Shown: positions 10,341 to 19,001 of the stretch, in pieces
How positions within the stretch are numbered: position 1 is the first letter of the stretch
Layout of the letters: the number at the start of each line of letters is the position of its first letter
Assembly (NCBI RefSeq): GCF_002252665.1
Contig: NZ_NQKZ01000001.1
Coordinates: forward strand, 1-64,000
Direction: 5' to 3'
DNA from: Synechococcus sp. 8F6
Lineage (GTDB): Bacteria > Cyanobacteriota > Cyanobacteriia > PCC-6307 > Cyanobiaceae
Length of the DNA: 64,000 nt
Notes under the pieces: model-generated
Databases searched by the model: none
Told to the model about the DNA's origin: nothing
What the model saw: the letters and a program-made list of their open reading frames with translations, nothing else
Made by a program: the position numbers and the translations under genes

Positions 10341-10595
10341 AATGCCCAGGAGCGGGCCATCCCGCTGCAACAGGTGGAGGGCAAATTCACGGTGACCACC
10401 AGCGCCGACTGGATCCTTGAGCAGCTGAATGGTGCCTTTGTCATCCGGCTCGATCCAGACGTCTCAAGCCAGGAGCACAGCCGCGCCGACGTCGACGCGA
10501 TCACCTACATCAAACAGCGCATGAAGCTCTGTCCGGTGTCGCGCAACCTGCCGGATTCAGTGGTGAAACGCATCGACCTCTCGCTTGCAGAATGA
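10341..10595 (+). pseudogene. OsmC-like protein, C-terminal fragment
   Basis: The frame from 10341 reads NAQERAIPLQQVEGKFTV and ends with KLCPVSRNLPDSVVKRI. This resembles the second half of OsmC/Ohr-type peroxidases, where a CPVS motif carries the second redox cysteine. The first half with the first catalytic cysteine is missing; an ATG exists only at 10374. It is probably a remnant. The assignment is by motif only and could be wrong. Confidence 0.45.
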
Positions 10596-10667
10596 AACCC
10601 GCAGGATCCGTGCATTCCTCCACAAGACGGATGATGATCCAATGCCCCCTGGTGCCGGTCGACACCC

Positions 10668-11105
10668 ATGTCTGACGCTGCCTCCTTCGGCTATGCGGTG
10701 CGCCTCACGGGCCTCTGGGCTGCCTGGCTGCTGGTGATGCTGTTCCACGTGGAACTGGGCCTGATGCCCCTGTTCCATGGCCTCTCGGTGGAGATCAAGA
10801 GTCAGGTGGCGTCCTCGCGGGTGCCGCGGCTGTTCCTGGCGATGCTGTTCTATTTCCTGCTGCCGGTGGGGGCGTTTCTGGTGGCGGTGCATGCAATCGC
10901 CGATCCAGCGGGCTGGAGCGCCAGCGCCCCATGGCGGGCGGCTCAGTTCTGGTTCAGCGTGGTCTACAGCCTCACCAACGTGGTGCACCTGACGGCCGAC
11001 ATCCGCATCCCTGGCTCCCGCACGGATCAGGTGCTGCTGATGGCGGTGCTCACCTTGATCGGTCTGCTGATCAACCAGCAGGCCTGGGCCTGGTGTCAAC
11101 TCTGA
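10668..11105 (+). CDS. Four-helix membrane protein of unknown function
   Basis: A 145-residue integral membrane protein with four predicted hydrophobic spans (about 12-35, 55-80, 95-115 and 120-142) and few charged residues outside them. I do not recognise the family. It ends 3 bp before the GTG start of the ZIP transporter, so the two are almost certainly co-transcribed; a role in metal transport or membrane metal homeostasis is the contextual guess. Confidence 0.7.
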   Translation: MSDAASFGYAVRLTGLWAAWLLVMLFHVELGLMPLFHGLSVEIKSQVASSRVPRLFLAMLFYFLLPVGAFLVAVHAIADPAGWSASAPWRAAQFWFSVVYSLTNVVHLTADIRIPGSRTDQVLLMAVLTLIGLLINQQAWAWCQL

Positions 11106-11108
11106 CGG

Positions 11109-11876
11109 GTGGCTACTCCGAACAGCCTGGTCTGGATTCTGGTCGGCGGGCTGCTGATGAGCCTGGTGGCGATGGTGGGTGCCCTCACCCTGCTGCTGCC
11201 GCCCCGGCGGCTCCAGCAGCTGCTGCTGCCCCTGGTGTCGCTGGCGGCAGGGTCGCTGCTGGGTGGCGCACTGTTCCACATGCTGCCGGAGGGAATGGAA
11301 GCGATGCCATCGCGCAGCGGCAGCCTCTGCATCGCCGCCGGCTTCATGACCTTCCTGGCGCTGGAGCAGTTCCTGCAATGGCACCACTCCCATCGCCATC
11401 CCGGCAGGAGCGGACCGGATGCCGCCGCAGGCGGAGCCTCCCGCCAACCGATGGCGATCCTGGTCCTGCTGGGCGACGCCCTGCACAACTTCATTGGCGG
11501 TCTGGGTATCGCCAGCACCTTCCTGCTCAACCCTGATGCCGGTGTGGCGGCCTTCGTGGCGGCCGTGGCCCATGAGGTGCCGCAGGAGCTTGGGGATTTC
11601 GCGATCCTGGTCCACAGCGGCTGGAAGCCCCGCACCGCCCTGCGCTGGAATGTCATCTCGGCACTCACCTTCCCGCTTGGAGCGGTGATCGCCTGGCTGA
11701 TCTCCCGGTCGCTGCCCGTGGGGGGCCTTGTGCTGTTTGCCTGCGGCAACTTCCTTTACATCGCCGCTTCGGATCTGGTGCCGGAGATCAAGTCGGCCCG
11801 CAGTCTGCGTGATGCCACCATCGGGTTCGTCTGGTGCAGCGCAGGTCTGCTGGTGATGATGGCGCTGGCGCAGTGA
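11109..11876 (+). CDS. ZIP-family divalent metal transporter
   Basis: A 255-residue membrane protein of the ZIP family (Zn/Fe/Mn import). Paired helices carry the signature metal-site motifs DALHNFIGGLGI (helix IV) and AVAHEVPQELGD (helix V), separated from the N-terminal helices by a His-containing loop (WHHSHRHPG) that often binds metal. The GTG start is 3 bp after the preceding membrane gene. Its stop overlaps the ATG of the truncated redoxin gene (TGATG). Direction of transport and ion cannot be read from sequence. Confidence 0.88.
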   Translation: MATPNSLVWILVGGLLMSLVAMVGALTLLLPPRRLQQLLLPLVSLAAGSLLGGALFHMLPEGMEAMPSRSGSLCIAAGFMTFLALEQFLQWHHSHRHPGRSGPDAAAGGASRQPMAILVLLGDALHNFIGGLGIASTFLLNPDAGVAAFVAAVAHEVPQELGDFAILVHSGWKPRTALRWNVISALTFPLGAVIAWLISRSLPVGGLVLFACGNFLYIAASDLVPEIKSARSLRDATIGFVWCSAGLLVMMALAQ

Positions 11877-12036
11877 TGGCCTGTGGTTGGCACCGGTGGA
11901 TGAAGCGTCGGCGCTGGCATGCATTGGCGGCTGCGCTGCTGGCGCTCTGGCTGGCCTTGGTCCCGCAGGTCACCGTTGCCGGACAAGTGCTGGAGGTGTT
12001 CGTGCGCCAGGGCTGCCCCCATTGCGCCACCGCCGC
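11876..12036 (+). pseudogene. Exported redoxin-type protein, truncated after its CxxC motif
   Basis: Translation from the ATG overlapping the ZIP stop gives a signal peptide (ALAAALLALWLALVPQVTVA) and the start of a thioredoxin/glutaredoxin fold, VLEVFVRQGCPHCATA, with the CPHC redox site at about residues 48-51. After that the sequence stops resembling a protein and runs into the repeat copy at 12100; the frame ends at 12283. In picocyanobacteria such domains normally continue into a longer, often membrane-anchored protein (family knowledge). Broken by the mobile element. Confidence 0.6.
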
Positions 12037-12099
12037 GCCCAGGCAAGCCGGCGCAGCGGCAGCCAACAGCCACAGCAGCCGTAGAGAAGCGGAGAACAG

Positions 12100-12441
12100 C
12101 CCGGGAGATTGTCGTCCAGCGACAACCTGGCGCCGATGGAAGCAGGCCCCAGTAGGAAGCTCCGCACAAGCCGGCGGACTCTGGGGTCCGCCGGCTCGTG
12201 CGCTCCAGGGCAAGGTTCAGCGGAGGTCTCGGCGACTAACCGGCCAACGTGGTTGTCGCCTGGTGCCGATCAGAGGAAGTTAGTGCTGGCAATGGCTCGG
12301 ACTGATGGGTAGCTCAGTTTTCGTGTCGCCTCCAGCGTCATCGCCCCCCGGTTGTCGCCGGCGACAACCGGGGGGCGATCAGTTCCCCTAACCGGCCAAC
12401 TTGATTGACGCCAATCGGCCAAGGGGCTTGACGCGGGACAG
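12100..12441. repeat. 342-bp duplicated element, copy B
   Basis: Second copy of the sequence at 1-342, in the same orientation, including the 40-bp palindrome (12340-12379) and the TGTCCC end on the minus strand at 12440. Its left limit cannot be fixed: 12037-12099 is non-coding-looking and may also belong to it. To the right, identity stops at 12441, inside what reads as the acidic C-terminal tail of another truncated frame (SADGEDDDEELF, stop at 12480). The gap between recognisable genes here (12036-12480) contains nothing else I can identify. Confidence 0.85.
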
Positions 12442-12479
12442 TCGGCGGATGGCGAGGACGACGACGAGGAGTTGTTCTG

Positions 12480-12788
12480 ATGCCCCTCGATCGACAGGAC
12501 CAGAACGCCGGGGCCTGGAGGGGCAGGCCCCTTCACCGGCCCGGTCCCCAGCTGCCTGCCTTCTGCCGCACCCGCCGGCCCACCACCGTGGCCGTCACGG
12601 CCAGCAGCCTCACCGCCCTGCGCCTGCTGGTTGTGCTCGGACTGCTGTTTCAGCTCAGCACCCTGCTGTTCGTGCTCGCCGGGCCCGTGCCGCCGCAGCC
12701 GCTGGCCAGCCCCAACTCCGTCTTTCGCTCCGATGCCGGCACTGACGCCGGTGAGGTTCCCCCCATCACACCGCTTTCAGACCGATGA
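12480..12788 (+). CDS. Hypothetical protein with one transmembrane helix
   Basis: A 102-residue ORF whose ATG overlaps the stop of the truncated acidic-tail frame (TGATG), a sign of translational coupling to a gene now lost. A hydrophobic segment lies at about residues 42-66 (LTALRLLVVLGLLFQLSTLL); the rest is Pro/Arg-rich and low in recognisable structure. Its stop overlaps the start of the KilA-N gene by 4 bp, so it belongs to the same transcript. Function unknown. Confidence 0.5.
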   Translation: MPLDRQDQNAGAWRGRPLHRPGPQLPAFCRTRRPTTVAVTASSLTALRLLVVLGLLFQLSTLLFVLAGPVPPQPLASPNSVFRSDAGTDAGEVPPITPLSDR

Positions 12789-13591
12789 ATCAATCAGCTC
12801 CGAATTCATCTACGCCGACTCCTTCCGCTCCGATGGCATCCCAGTCCCTGATCTCCCTTTCCTGGAATGGCACACCGATCCAGCGACGCAGCACCGACGG
12901 CTACGTCAACGCCACGGCAATGTGCCGAGCCAACGGCAAGCGGTGGACCAAATACCGCGAGTCGGACCGGGCTAACGAGTATTTGGAAGCCCTTTCGACC
13001 GAAGCCCGAATTTCGGTCCACGCTTTGATCGAGTCCCGCGCCGGAGGTGTTGATGGGGGCGAAACCTGGATTCACCCCCAGGTAGCTGTCGACCTGGCCC
13101 GGTGGATCAGCGCACCGTTCGCGGTGTGGATGGATGGCTGGTTCCTGGAGAGTCTCCAGCAGGCTCAACCGGCGCCGGTGGAATCGCCCCCGCCCCGGCT
13201 GCGAGAGGTCGAGGTGATCGCGCTGGTGGAACGCAGCATCACCCTGTTCGAGCAACTGGGCGGCCTCGATCAACGCGATCAACTCCTGTTCAAGGACATC
13301 GTGCGCAGCAACGTGCTCACCGCGAGTTCGGGACTGCTGCCCGGCGCCCCGACTGACCAAGAGCTCACCCTGGGAGATGCCTGGCTGGAGGTGTTCCAGC
13401 AAGCGCTGCCGCGCAACCAGTTCTGCGCTGCCGGCAAGCTCGTGGCCAGGGCCTACCGCCAGGAGTTCGGCGAAGAGCCCCCTTGCCGCCAACAGTTCGT
13501 TGACGGTGCCCCACGCCAGGTCAAGAGCTACCGCCGCTCCTGGTTGATCGAGACCCTCCAGCGCTTCCGCGCTCAACCGGCAGGAGGCTGA
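12785..13591 (+). CDS. KilA-N domain protein (phage-like)
   Basis: A 268-residue protein. The N-terminal KilA-N DNA-binding domain (residues about 25-120) shows TDGYVNATAMCRANGKRW and the end motif WIHPQVAVDLARWISAPFAVW. The C-terminal half is helical and of unknown role. KilA-N domains occur in large DNA viruses, temperate phages and prophage remnants. It overlaps the preceding ORF by 4 bp and the next HTH gene by 1 bp, forming a tight phage-like cassette. Confidence 0.8.
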   Translation: MNQSAPNSSTPTPSAPMASQSLISLSWNGTPIQRRSTDGYVNATAMCRANGKRWTKYRESDRANEYLEALSTEARISVHALIESRAGGVDGGETWIHPQVAVDLARWISAPFAVWMDGWFLESLQQAQPAPVESPPPRLREVEVIALVERSITLFEQLGGLDQRDQLLFKDIVRSNVLTASSGLLPGAPTDQELTLGDAWLEVFQQALPRNQFCAAGKLVARAYRQEFGEEPPCRQQFVDGAPRQVKSYRRSWLIETLQRFRAQPAGG

Positions 13592-13827
13592 TGGAGACGC
13601 CGACAACCTCATCGCGCCAGCGGGTCTGGGTCACGACAGCAGAAGCCTGCGCTGCCCTGGGCATGAGCCGCGAAACCCTCCGCCAGCTGCGGCTGCGGGG
13701 GGTGCTCACCCCCGGCAAGCACTACAGGCGTTGGGGCTGCACCCAGGGCCGGGGCCCCCTGCAGTGGCACCTCGAGAACGTGGAGGCCACCATCACCGGC
13801 TGGAGCCGGCGGCATCTGCAGCACTGA
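13591..13827 (+). CDS. Small helix-turn-helix protein (excisionase-like)
   Basis: A 78-residue protein with a MerR/excisionase-type HTH: VWVTTAEACAALGMSRETLR followed by the wing GKHYRRWG. The size and position, one base overlapping the KilA-N gene and in an element with an integrase, fit a recombination directionality factor or phage regulator. There is no experimental anchor for this exact family. Confidence 0.6.
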   Translation: METPTTSSRQRVWVTTAEACAALGMSRETLRQLRLRGVLTPGKHYRRWGCTQGRGPLQWHLENVEATITGWSRRHLQH

Positions 13828-13851
13828 CAGCCACGAAGCGGACGTAGAGTC

Positions 13852-14187
13852 ATGTCTCTACGAGTGGCCGTGAACGGCCGAGGGCGTTCCTTGACACAGT
13901 CCAGGCCTCAAGATCGCTCAGCTGACGCCTGCCAGCACTTCCCGCAGGCGATCCGCCGATGGGGGAACAGCCTGGCGGTCAGGCTCCCGGCCGATTGCCT
14001 GCGTCAGGCCGGACTGCAGGAAGGCGATCAGATCGACATCGTCGTTGGAGCTGATGGCCGCCTGAGCCTGGAGCCTCTGCGCAAGCTGGATCGCTCTGCC
14101 CTGGCCGCTGATCTGCGCCAGCTTCAGTCAACCATGCCTCTCACCCCTTCAGTGACCGAGGAATGCCGCGGCGGTGAACGCTGGTGA
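13852..14187 (+). CDS. AbrB/MazE-type antitoxin
   Basis: A 111-residue frame whose domain begins near residue 34 with a swapped-hairpin DNA-binding motif, IRRWGNSLAVRLPADCLRQA, then GLQEGDQIDIVV. This is the SpoVT/AbrB fold of VapB and MazE antitoxins. The C-terminal tail would neutralise the toxin. The 33 residues ahead of the domain are unusual, so an internal start is possible. It overlaps or abuts the PIN-domain toxin gene, giving a VapBC-like pair that represses its own promoter in known cases. Confidence 0.8.
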   Translation: MSLRVAVNGRGRSLTQSRPQDRSADACQHFPQAIRRWGNSLAVRLPADCLRQAGLQEGDQIDIVVGADGRLSLEPLRKLDRSALAADLRQLQSTMPLTPSVTEECRGGERW

Positions 14188-14200
14188 CGCTGAGCCATCG

Positions 14201-14623
14201 ATGATCTATCTCGACACCAGCGTGGTGGTGGCTCTGCTGACCCCAGAAGAACGCAGTGCGCAAGCGCTCGACTGGTTTGGGCAATCGCGCGAAACCTTGA
14301 TCAGCAGCGACTGGCTGATCACCGAAACCCACAGCGCCCTGGGAATCAAGCAGCGCCATCACGGCCTCAGTTCTGAAGCACGCCAGGCCGCTGGGGAGCA
14401 GTTCGAGCGCCTGCTGAAGGGCGGAGTGGAACTTCGTTCCCTCGATCGCGAGCGCTTTCACCAGGCCGCCGAGCTGCTCCAGGATTCGGCCATGGGTCTC
14501 CGGGCGGGTGACGCCTTGCATCTGGCGGTGGCGCTGCACAGCCGCTGCACCCATCTGGCCAGCTTCGATGGGCGGATGCAGCAAGCCGCGGCTGCCCTCG
14601 GAATGAGGCCAGCACTGCAATAA
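14201..14623 (+). CDS. PIN-domain toxin (VapC-like ribonuclease)
   Basis: A 140-residue PIN domain starting MIYLDTSVVVALLTPE. The acidic metal-binding set of the family is visible: D5, E-T in DWLITETHSALG, D in RAGDALHLAVAL and D in HLASFDGRMQ. Such toxins cleave RNA until bound by their antitoxin. A GTG at 14174 would give a 9-residue longer protein overlapping the antitoxin stop; the ATG at 14201 gives the canonical N-terminus. Confidence 0.85.
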   Translation: MIYLDTSVVVALLTPEERSAQALDWFGQSRETLISSDWLITETHSALGIKQRHHGLSSEARQAAGEQFERLLKGGVELRSLDRERFHQAAELLQDSAMGLRAGDALHLAVALHSRCTHLASFDGRMQQAAAALGMRPALQ

Positions 14624-14663
14624 GTCGCCAATCCGTTGCAGGGCCTGCAGAGGAAAGCCGGTC

Positions 14664-14918
14664 TCAGAGGGCATCAAGGCTGACCCGCACTGGCTCCTGT
14701 CCGTCCGCCAGACGCGAGTCAGTGAGACGGTTCAGCTCCAGGTCTTCCACCAGGTCCATCAGTTCCTCGTAGGCCTTAGCCGGCACGCAATAGAACGCTG
14801 GCTCGTTGCGGTTGAGCACCGCGACGGCCATCCCATCTCCCGCAGCCACGGTGGCCATGGGGTTCTTCTTGTGCTCCGAGATGCTCACTGCGATCTCGGC
14901 CAACACGCGATGCGCCAT
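14664..14918 (-). CDS. Phd/StbD-type antitoxin without adjacent toxin
   Basis: An 84-residue antitoxin-like protein: ISEHKKNPMATVAAGDGMAV followed by AVLNRNEPAFYCVPAKAYEEL, as in StbD/Phd/YefM families, then a Leu/Asp-rich toxin-binding tail. The cognate RelE/StbE toxin would normally follow directly, but downstream on the minus strand lies only the convergent PIN gene, 40 bp away. It is therefore an orphan antitoxin, perhaps left after loss of its partner. Confidence 0.75.
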   Translation of the reverse strand: MAHRVLAEIAVSISEHKKNPMATVAAGDGMAVAVLNRNEPAFYCVPAKAYEELMDLVEDLELNRLTDSRLADGQEPVRVSLDAL

Positions 14919-15033
14919 GAACAAACCGGCCCAGCTCTTCGGTGCAGTCTGAATCGTGGGAAAGAGCCGTAAGCAACCCTCAGGGCTAAGCCGGATGCGG
15001 CCCGGGCCTTCGCCAAAGCGGAGGAGGTGTTCC

Positions 15034-16286
15034 TTATGCCACCAGAAAACGCTGCTCCGCCTTGGCGAAGGCGTCATCCACCACGTCATCCCCGCACCAG
15101 CGGCTGTAGGCCGCCAGGTGGGTCTGCACGCTGTGGCCCATCGCCGCGGCCACGACCTTGGGCGGCAGGTCACAGATCACGTGGGCCCGGTGGGCGTAGC
15201 CGTGCCGGCAGGAGTAGAGCACCAGCTTTTCGCCCTGAGCTTCGTAGTCGCGCTTGAGCTCCATCCAGAGGGAGCGACGCCGCAGGTACTGGCTGATGTC
15301 CTGAGCACCATGGCCGGGACGCATCGGGGGCAGGCGATCTGCTGAGAACGAGGCCTCCAGGTTCCAGGCCGCTGACCACTGGTCGCAAGGAAGCAGCCGC
15401 AGCGGCCTGGGCTTCGTCTTACCGCGAGCTGCCACTTTTTCGTAGAGGCACCAAAGGCGTCCCTGCCTGAGCTCCAGGTGCTGGATCTCCTCGGGCCGTA
15501 AGCCATAGGCAGCGATCAACTGGAAACAAAGACGCCAGCGCTGATCTGGGATCGCTTGAACCATCGCCAGGATGTGCTCCACAGCCATCGGCGTGGTGAC
15601 CATGCGCTGCTGACGGGATCGGCCGATGTAGGGGCTGAGATCCTGGGGAGGACTCCACTCCTGGCTGAGTGCCCCCTGCTGCACCAGCCAACGCAGCAGC
15701 GCAGCGGTGTACTGCACCTGCAGCTGGCGTGTACGGCAGCCAGGCCGCTCTGCCCACTGCGCCGCCGTCAGTCGCAATAACGCGTCGGCATCAGCTGACC
15801 CGCCACTGGAACGATCGGCCAACAGCTCCACCATCAGGCCCATCCGAGGCCGGTACATCCGCTCCCATGTGGCGGTTTTGACCTCACCACTGCAGAGTTT
15901 GTGATCGCGGTAGAGCTCCACAAGGGCAGACCAGGCGAGGCTCTTGGCGGGATCTGCCGCAGACTGAACGAGGAAGCCCTATCGGTGGAAGCCAGCGGCG
16001 CCTGACCTGGGTAGAGCCTGATTAAAGCGTCTTCAAGATCCTCGCCGTCCTGAAACGCCGAATGCAGGGCCACCACCGCATCCCGCACTTCATCCACATG
16101 GTCCCCATCCCAGGGAATGGGCAGCAGCAGCTGGCGGCGATGTCCGCCGCCGGCGTTAGCCGTGATGTTCAGTCGGACCAGGCCGCGATGGTTGGCGACA
16201 CTCCAGCCACGCCGACAACCGAGGCGAGACAAGGAGTGAGACACCCCCGCACGCAGCACCGTCTCCCAGGCAAGGGGGGCAGCCAT
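15034..16286 (-). pseudogene. Tyrosine recombinase/integrase, frameshifted
   Basis: Two reading frames together make one integrase. The first (from the ATG at 16286, MAAPLAWETVLRAG) encodes the N-terminal arm/core-binding part. The second, ending at 15034, carries the catalytic domain: Arg in AAYGLRPEEIQHLE, RHGYAHRA (HxxR), GHS and the nucleophile in THLAAYSRW. They are out of register by one base near 15958-15970, where the second frame meets a TAG just upstream. If real, the enzyme is inactive; a sequencing error is possible. The gene lies 140 bp from the 3' end of tRNA-Val, the usual position for an island integrase. Confidence 0.75.
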
Positions 16287-16369
16287 GTGAGGAGGAACGT
16301 GAGAAGGTATGTGAGAAGGTTGCCCTCCAAGCCTGGCATGCCCGTGCAGAGCCAACCACACGCTGGAAC

Positions 16370-16400
16370 CCCGAAAGCCGGTGCACAAGCGGCTTTCGGG
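16370..16400. repeat. Hairpin near the tRNA-Val 3' end
   Basis: Arms CCCGAAAGCCG (16370-16380) and CGGCTTTCGGG (16390-16400) are perfectly complementary over 11 bp around a 9-base loop. On the plus strand a short T-tract (ATTTTC) follows within 5 bases. It lies between the integrase and the tRNA and could be a terminator or part of the attachment region. Confidence 0.6.
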
Positions 16401-16424
16401 AGATTTTCAAGGCCCTGCCTGAGA

Positions 16425-16496
<72 letters not shown>

Positions 16497-16540
16497 GCGG
16501 AAGGCAAACTACACCCCAATATCGGCCCGGTCCCCAATTC

Positions 16541-17512
16541 ATGACCAGACGCTCGCCTCGGCCTGTCCAGCTCCAGCGAAAGCTGCGCTGGCAAATGGAG
16601 GCCCTTGCTGTGCAGCTGCTGTTGGTGGTGCTGAGCGGGCGCTCCCACCGCACAATGATCCGTGGGATTGCGCTGGCCCATCGCCTGGCCAGGCCCTGGC
16701 TCGTTCACCGCCATGCCACAGCAATCGAGAACCTCAAGCGCGTCTACGGCGATCAACTCAGCATGCGCCAGCGCCAATTGATTGCGCAGCGCTCAATTGA
16801 TAGCTTTTTTCTATCCTGCCTGGAATCGATCATCCAACCTGTCGACAGCGCACGGATCAGCGCTGAAGGAGAGGGCCTCGAGGAGCTGTTGCGTCTGCAC
16901 CGCCAAGGCCAGGGAGTGATCATCGGCTCCTTGCATCTGGGCTGCTGGGATATTGGACTGCGATGGCTGAGTCAACAGATTGACACCCTGTCGGTGATCT
17001 ACCGGCCCGCCCGCAACCCCTACAGCGACCGCCTGCTCAACCAGGCCCGCAGCGCCAACAGCAACTGCGACTGGATCCCTCAAGGCAACGTCAAAGCCAT
17101 GTTCCGCTGGCTGCGCAGCGGCGGCAGCCTGGTCACGATGACCGACCTCTACAGCCCCAGCAGTGAGCTGCAGGTCGATTTCCTGGGACTTTCCACCTTC
17201 TTCGCCAAGGGGCCAGCGTCCCTATCCCAGAAATCAGGTTGTCCCCTGTTTCCCGTGGCCCAAGTTCGCGAAGACAACGGCCGCTTCCGCTTGATCTTCG
17301 GGGCGCCCCTCTGGCCTGGCAGCGGCCCAACGGCCCTCGCCGCCCAGATGGCCGCCCTAGCCCGCTGGCATGAACCGTGGATCCAGGGCTATGCCGAGCA
17401 GTACTACTGGATCAACCGGCGCTGGCGCGCCGGTGATGGCAGCGGCGAACGACTGCGGCCCGTCGGCCCGCCCGCAGCGCGGGTGCTGAAGCTGGCGGCA
17501 GCGGGGCCCTGA
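16541..17512 (+). CDS. LpxL/HtrB-like lauroyl acyltransferase
   Basis: A 323-residue member of the lipid A acyltransferase (LpxL/HtrB) family, inner-membrane associated. The catalytic H-x4-D is H132-D137 in GSLHLGCWD, with the downstream segment KGPASLSQKSGCPLFPVAQV typical of the fold. It may add a secondary acyl chain to lipid A; because cyanobacterial lipid A is simplified, the substrate is uncertain. The next gene starts 3 bp later, suggesting co-transcription. Confidence 0.8.
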   Translation: MTRRSPRPVQLQRKLRWQMEALAVQLLLVVLSGRSHRTMIRGIALAHRLARPWLVHRHATAIENLKRVYGDQLSMRQRQLIAQRSIDSFFLSCLESIIQPVDSARISAEGEGLEELLRLHRQGQGVIIGSLHLGCWDIGLRWLSQQIDTLSVIYRPARNPYSDRLLNQARSANSNCDWIPQGNVKAMFRWLRSGGSLVTMTDLYSPSSELQVDFLGLSTFFAKGPASLSQKSGCPLFPVAQVREDNGRFRLIFGAPLWPGSGPTALAAQMAALARWHEPWIQGYAEQYYWINRRWRAGDGSGERLRPVGPPAARVLKLAAAGP

Positions 17513-17515
17513 GCG

Positions 17516-18031
17516 ATGGCCAGCGGCCGCAGCCACGACCGCGCCACCTGGATCCTGGCGCTGCCCTTCGGGGCCCTGTGGTGGCCTTGGCTGGGGCTGG
17601 CCGGTGTTGCCGCCGCCGGAGGAGCCTTCCTGCTGGGCGGTCTGCTGCTCTCCCCCGACCTCGACACCCGCTCCAACCCCACCCAGCGCTGGGGGCCGCT
17701 ACGGCTGCTGTGGTGGCCCTACCGGCGCCTGCTGCGCCACCGGTCGCTGCTGTCTCACAGTCCTCTGCTGGGCACCGCCGGGCGACTGAGCTACCTGCTG
17801 GGGGCGTCGCTGGCGATCTGCCTGCTGCTGCAGCCCCTGGGGGGTCCGCCACCGCAACAGCTCCTGGCTGCGTGCGGCACCCTTTGGCAGACCCAACGCC
17901 CGCTGGTGGTGGCAGCGCTGGTGGGCCTGGAGGCCAGCAGCTGGCTGCACCTGATCCAGGACGGTGATCCCATGCCCAAAACACCGCGGCTGCTGCGAAG
18001 GTGGCGCCGACCACGCGGCCGCGTCCGATGA
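17516..18031 (+). CDS. DUF2227/COG2389 predicted metal-binding membrane protein
   Basis: A 171-residue protein with the family pattern: N-terminal GRSHDRATW, the LLLSPDLDTRSNP motif after the first hydrophobic hairpin, HRSLLSHSPLLGT, and a C-terminal WLHLIQDGDP. The conserved His and Asp residues resemble those of membrane metal-dependent hydrolases such as YdjM. The activity is unknown. Its stop overlaps the mazG start by 4 bp. Confidence 0.75.
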   Translation: MASGRSHDRATWILALPFGALWWPWLGLAGVAAAGGAFLLGGLLLSPDLDTRSNPTQRWGPLRLLWWPYRRLLRHRSLLSHSPLLGTAGRLSYLLGASLAICLLLQPLGGPPPQQLLAACGTLWQTQRPLVVAALVGLEASSWLHLIQDGDPMPKTPRLLRRWRRPRGRVR

Positions 18032-18933
18032 GCGCCCCGACCGATCCAAGCCGTGCCAATCCAAACCGTGCCGATCCAAGCCTGGCAGCCCTCGCCGAGC
18101 TGATCGCCGTGGTGGCCCAGCTGCGCGATCCCGAAGGTGGCTGCCCCTGGGACATCGAACAAACCCACGCCTCCCTGGTGCCCTACGTGCTGGAGGAGGC
18201 CCACGAGGTGGCCGATGCGATCCGCCATGGCAACGACGCGCACCTAGCCGAAGAACTGGGCGACCTGCTGCTGCAGGTGGTGCTGCACGCCCAGATCGCC
18301 AGTGAGGAAGGTCGCTTTGATCTCGCGCAAATTGCCCAGGGGCTGAACGAGAAGCTGGTGCGCCGCCACCCCCATGTGTTCGGCGAGGTCGAGGCGGCCG
18401 ACAGCGCAGCAGTGCGGGCCCACTGGGAGGCGATCAAGGCCGAGGAGCAGCAGGAACGGGCCGAGTGGGCCGAAGGCGAAAGCCATGCCCCCTCAGCCAG
18501 CCCCCTCAGCGATCGCCTGGCGGGCAAGGTGCGCGGCCAGCCCGCCCTGGCCGGCGCCATGACCATCTCCAAAAAAGCCGCCGCGGCCGGCTTCGAATGG
18601 GACGACATCACAGGTGTGTGGGAGAAGGTGCACGAGGAGCTCGACGAGCTCAAGGAGGCCGTAGCGGAAGCGATGGCCAGCGGCGATCGGGCCCATGCCC
18701 AGGAGGAGCTGGGTGACGTGCTGTTCACCCTGGTGAACGTGGCCCGCTGGTGCAGTCTCGACCCCGAGGCCGGCCTGGCCGGCACCAACCGCCGCTTCCT
18801 CGATCGCTTCTCCCGCGTGGAGGCAGCCCTGGGCGGCGAGCTGCAGGGCCGCAGCATCGGCGAGCTGGAGGGGTTGTGGCAGCAGGCCAAGGCCCAGATC
18901 TGGGCTGAAAACTCGCATCAGCCAGGCTGCTGA
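18028..18933 (+). CDS. mazG: Nucleoside triphosphate pyrophosphohydrolase MazG
   Basis: A 301-residue protein with two MazG domains, each with the metal-binding ExxE/ELGD signature: LVPYVLEEAHEVADAI and EELGDLLLQVV in the first, VHEELDELKEAV and EELGDVLFTLVN in the second. It hydrolyses NTPs/dNTPs to monophosphates, cleaning the nucleotide pool. The start used is the ATG overlapping the upstream stop (ATGA); a GTG 27 bp earlier is possible. Confidence 0.93.
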   Translation: MSAPTDPSRANPNRADPSLAALAELIAVVAQLRDPEGGCPWDIEQTHASLVPYVLEEAHEVADAIRHGNDAHLAEELGDLLLQVVLHAQIASEEGRFDLAQIAQGLNEKLVRRHPHVFGEVEAADSAAVRAHWEAIKAEEQQERAEWAEGESHAPSASPLSDRLAGKVRGQPALAGAMTISKKAAAAGFEWDDITGVWEKVHEELDELKEAVAEAMASGDRAHAQEELGDVLFTLVNVARWCSLDPEAGLAGTNRRFLDRFSRVEAALGGELQGRSIGELEGLWQQAKAQIWAENSHQPGC

Positions 18934-19001
18934 CCCCTCGCAACAACACCCTCACAAGAGCTGTACAAGCTGTACAGATCAGGGACAACGCCACCGACAC
19001 C

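Noticed and set aside
18961-18980. The TGTAC pairs as NtcA sites
   Set aside because: GTA and TAC are 6-7 bases apart instead of 8, and one site lies between convergent genes.
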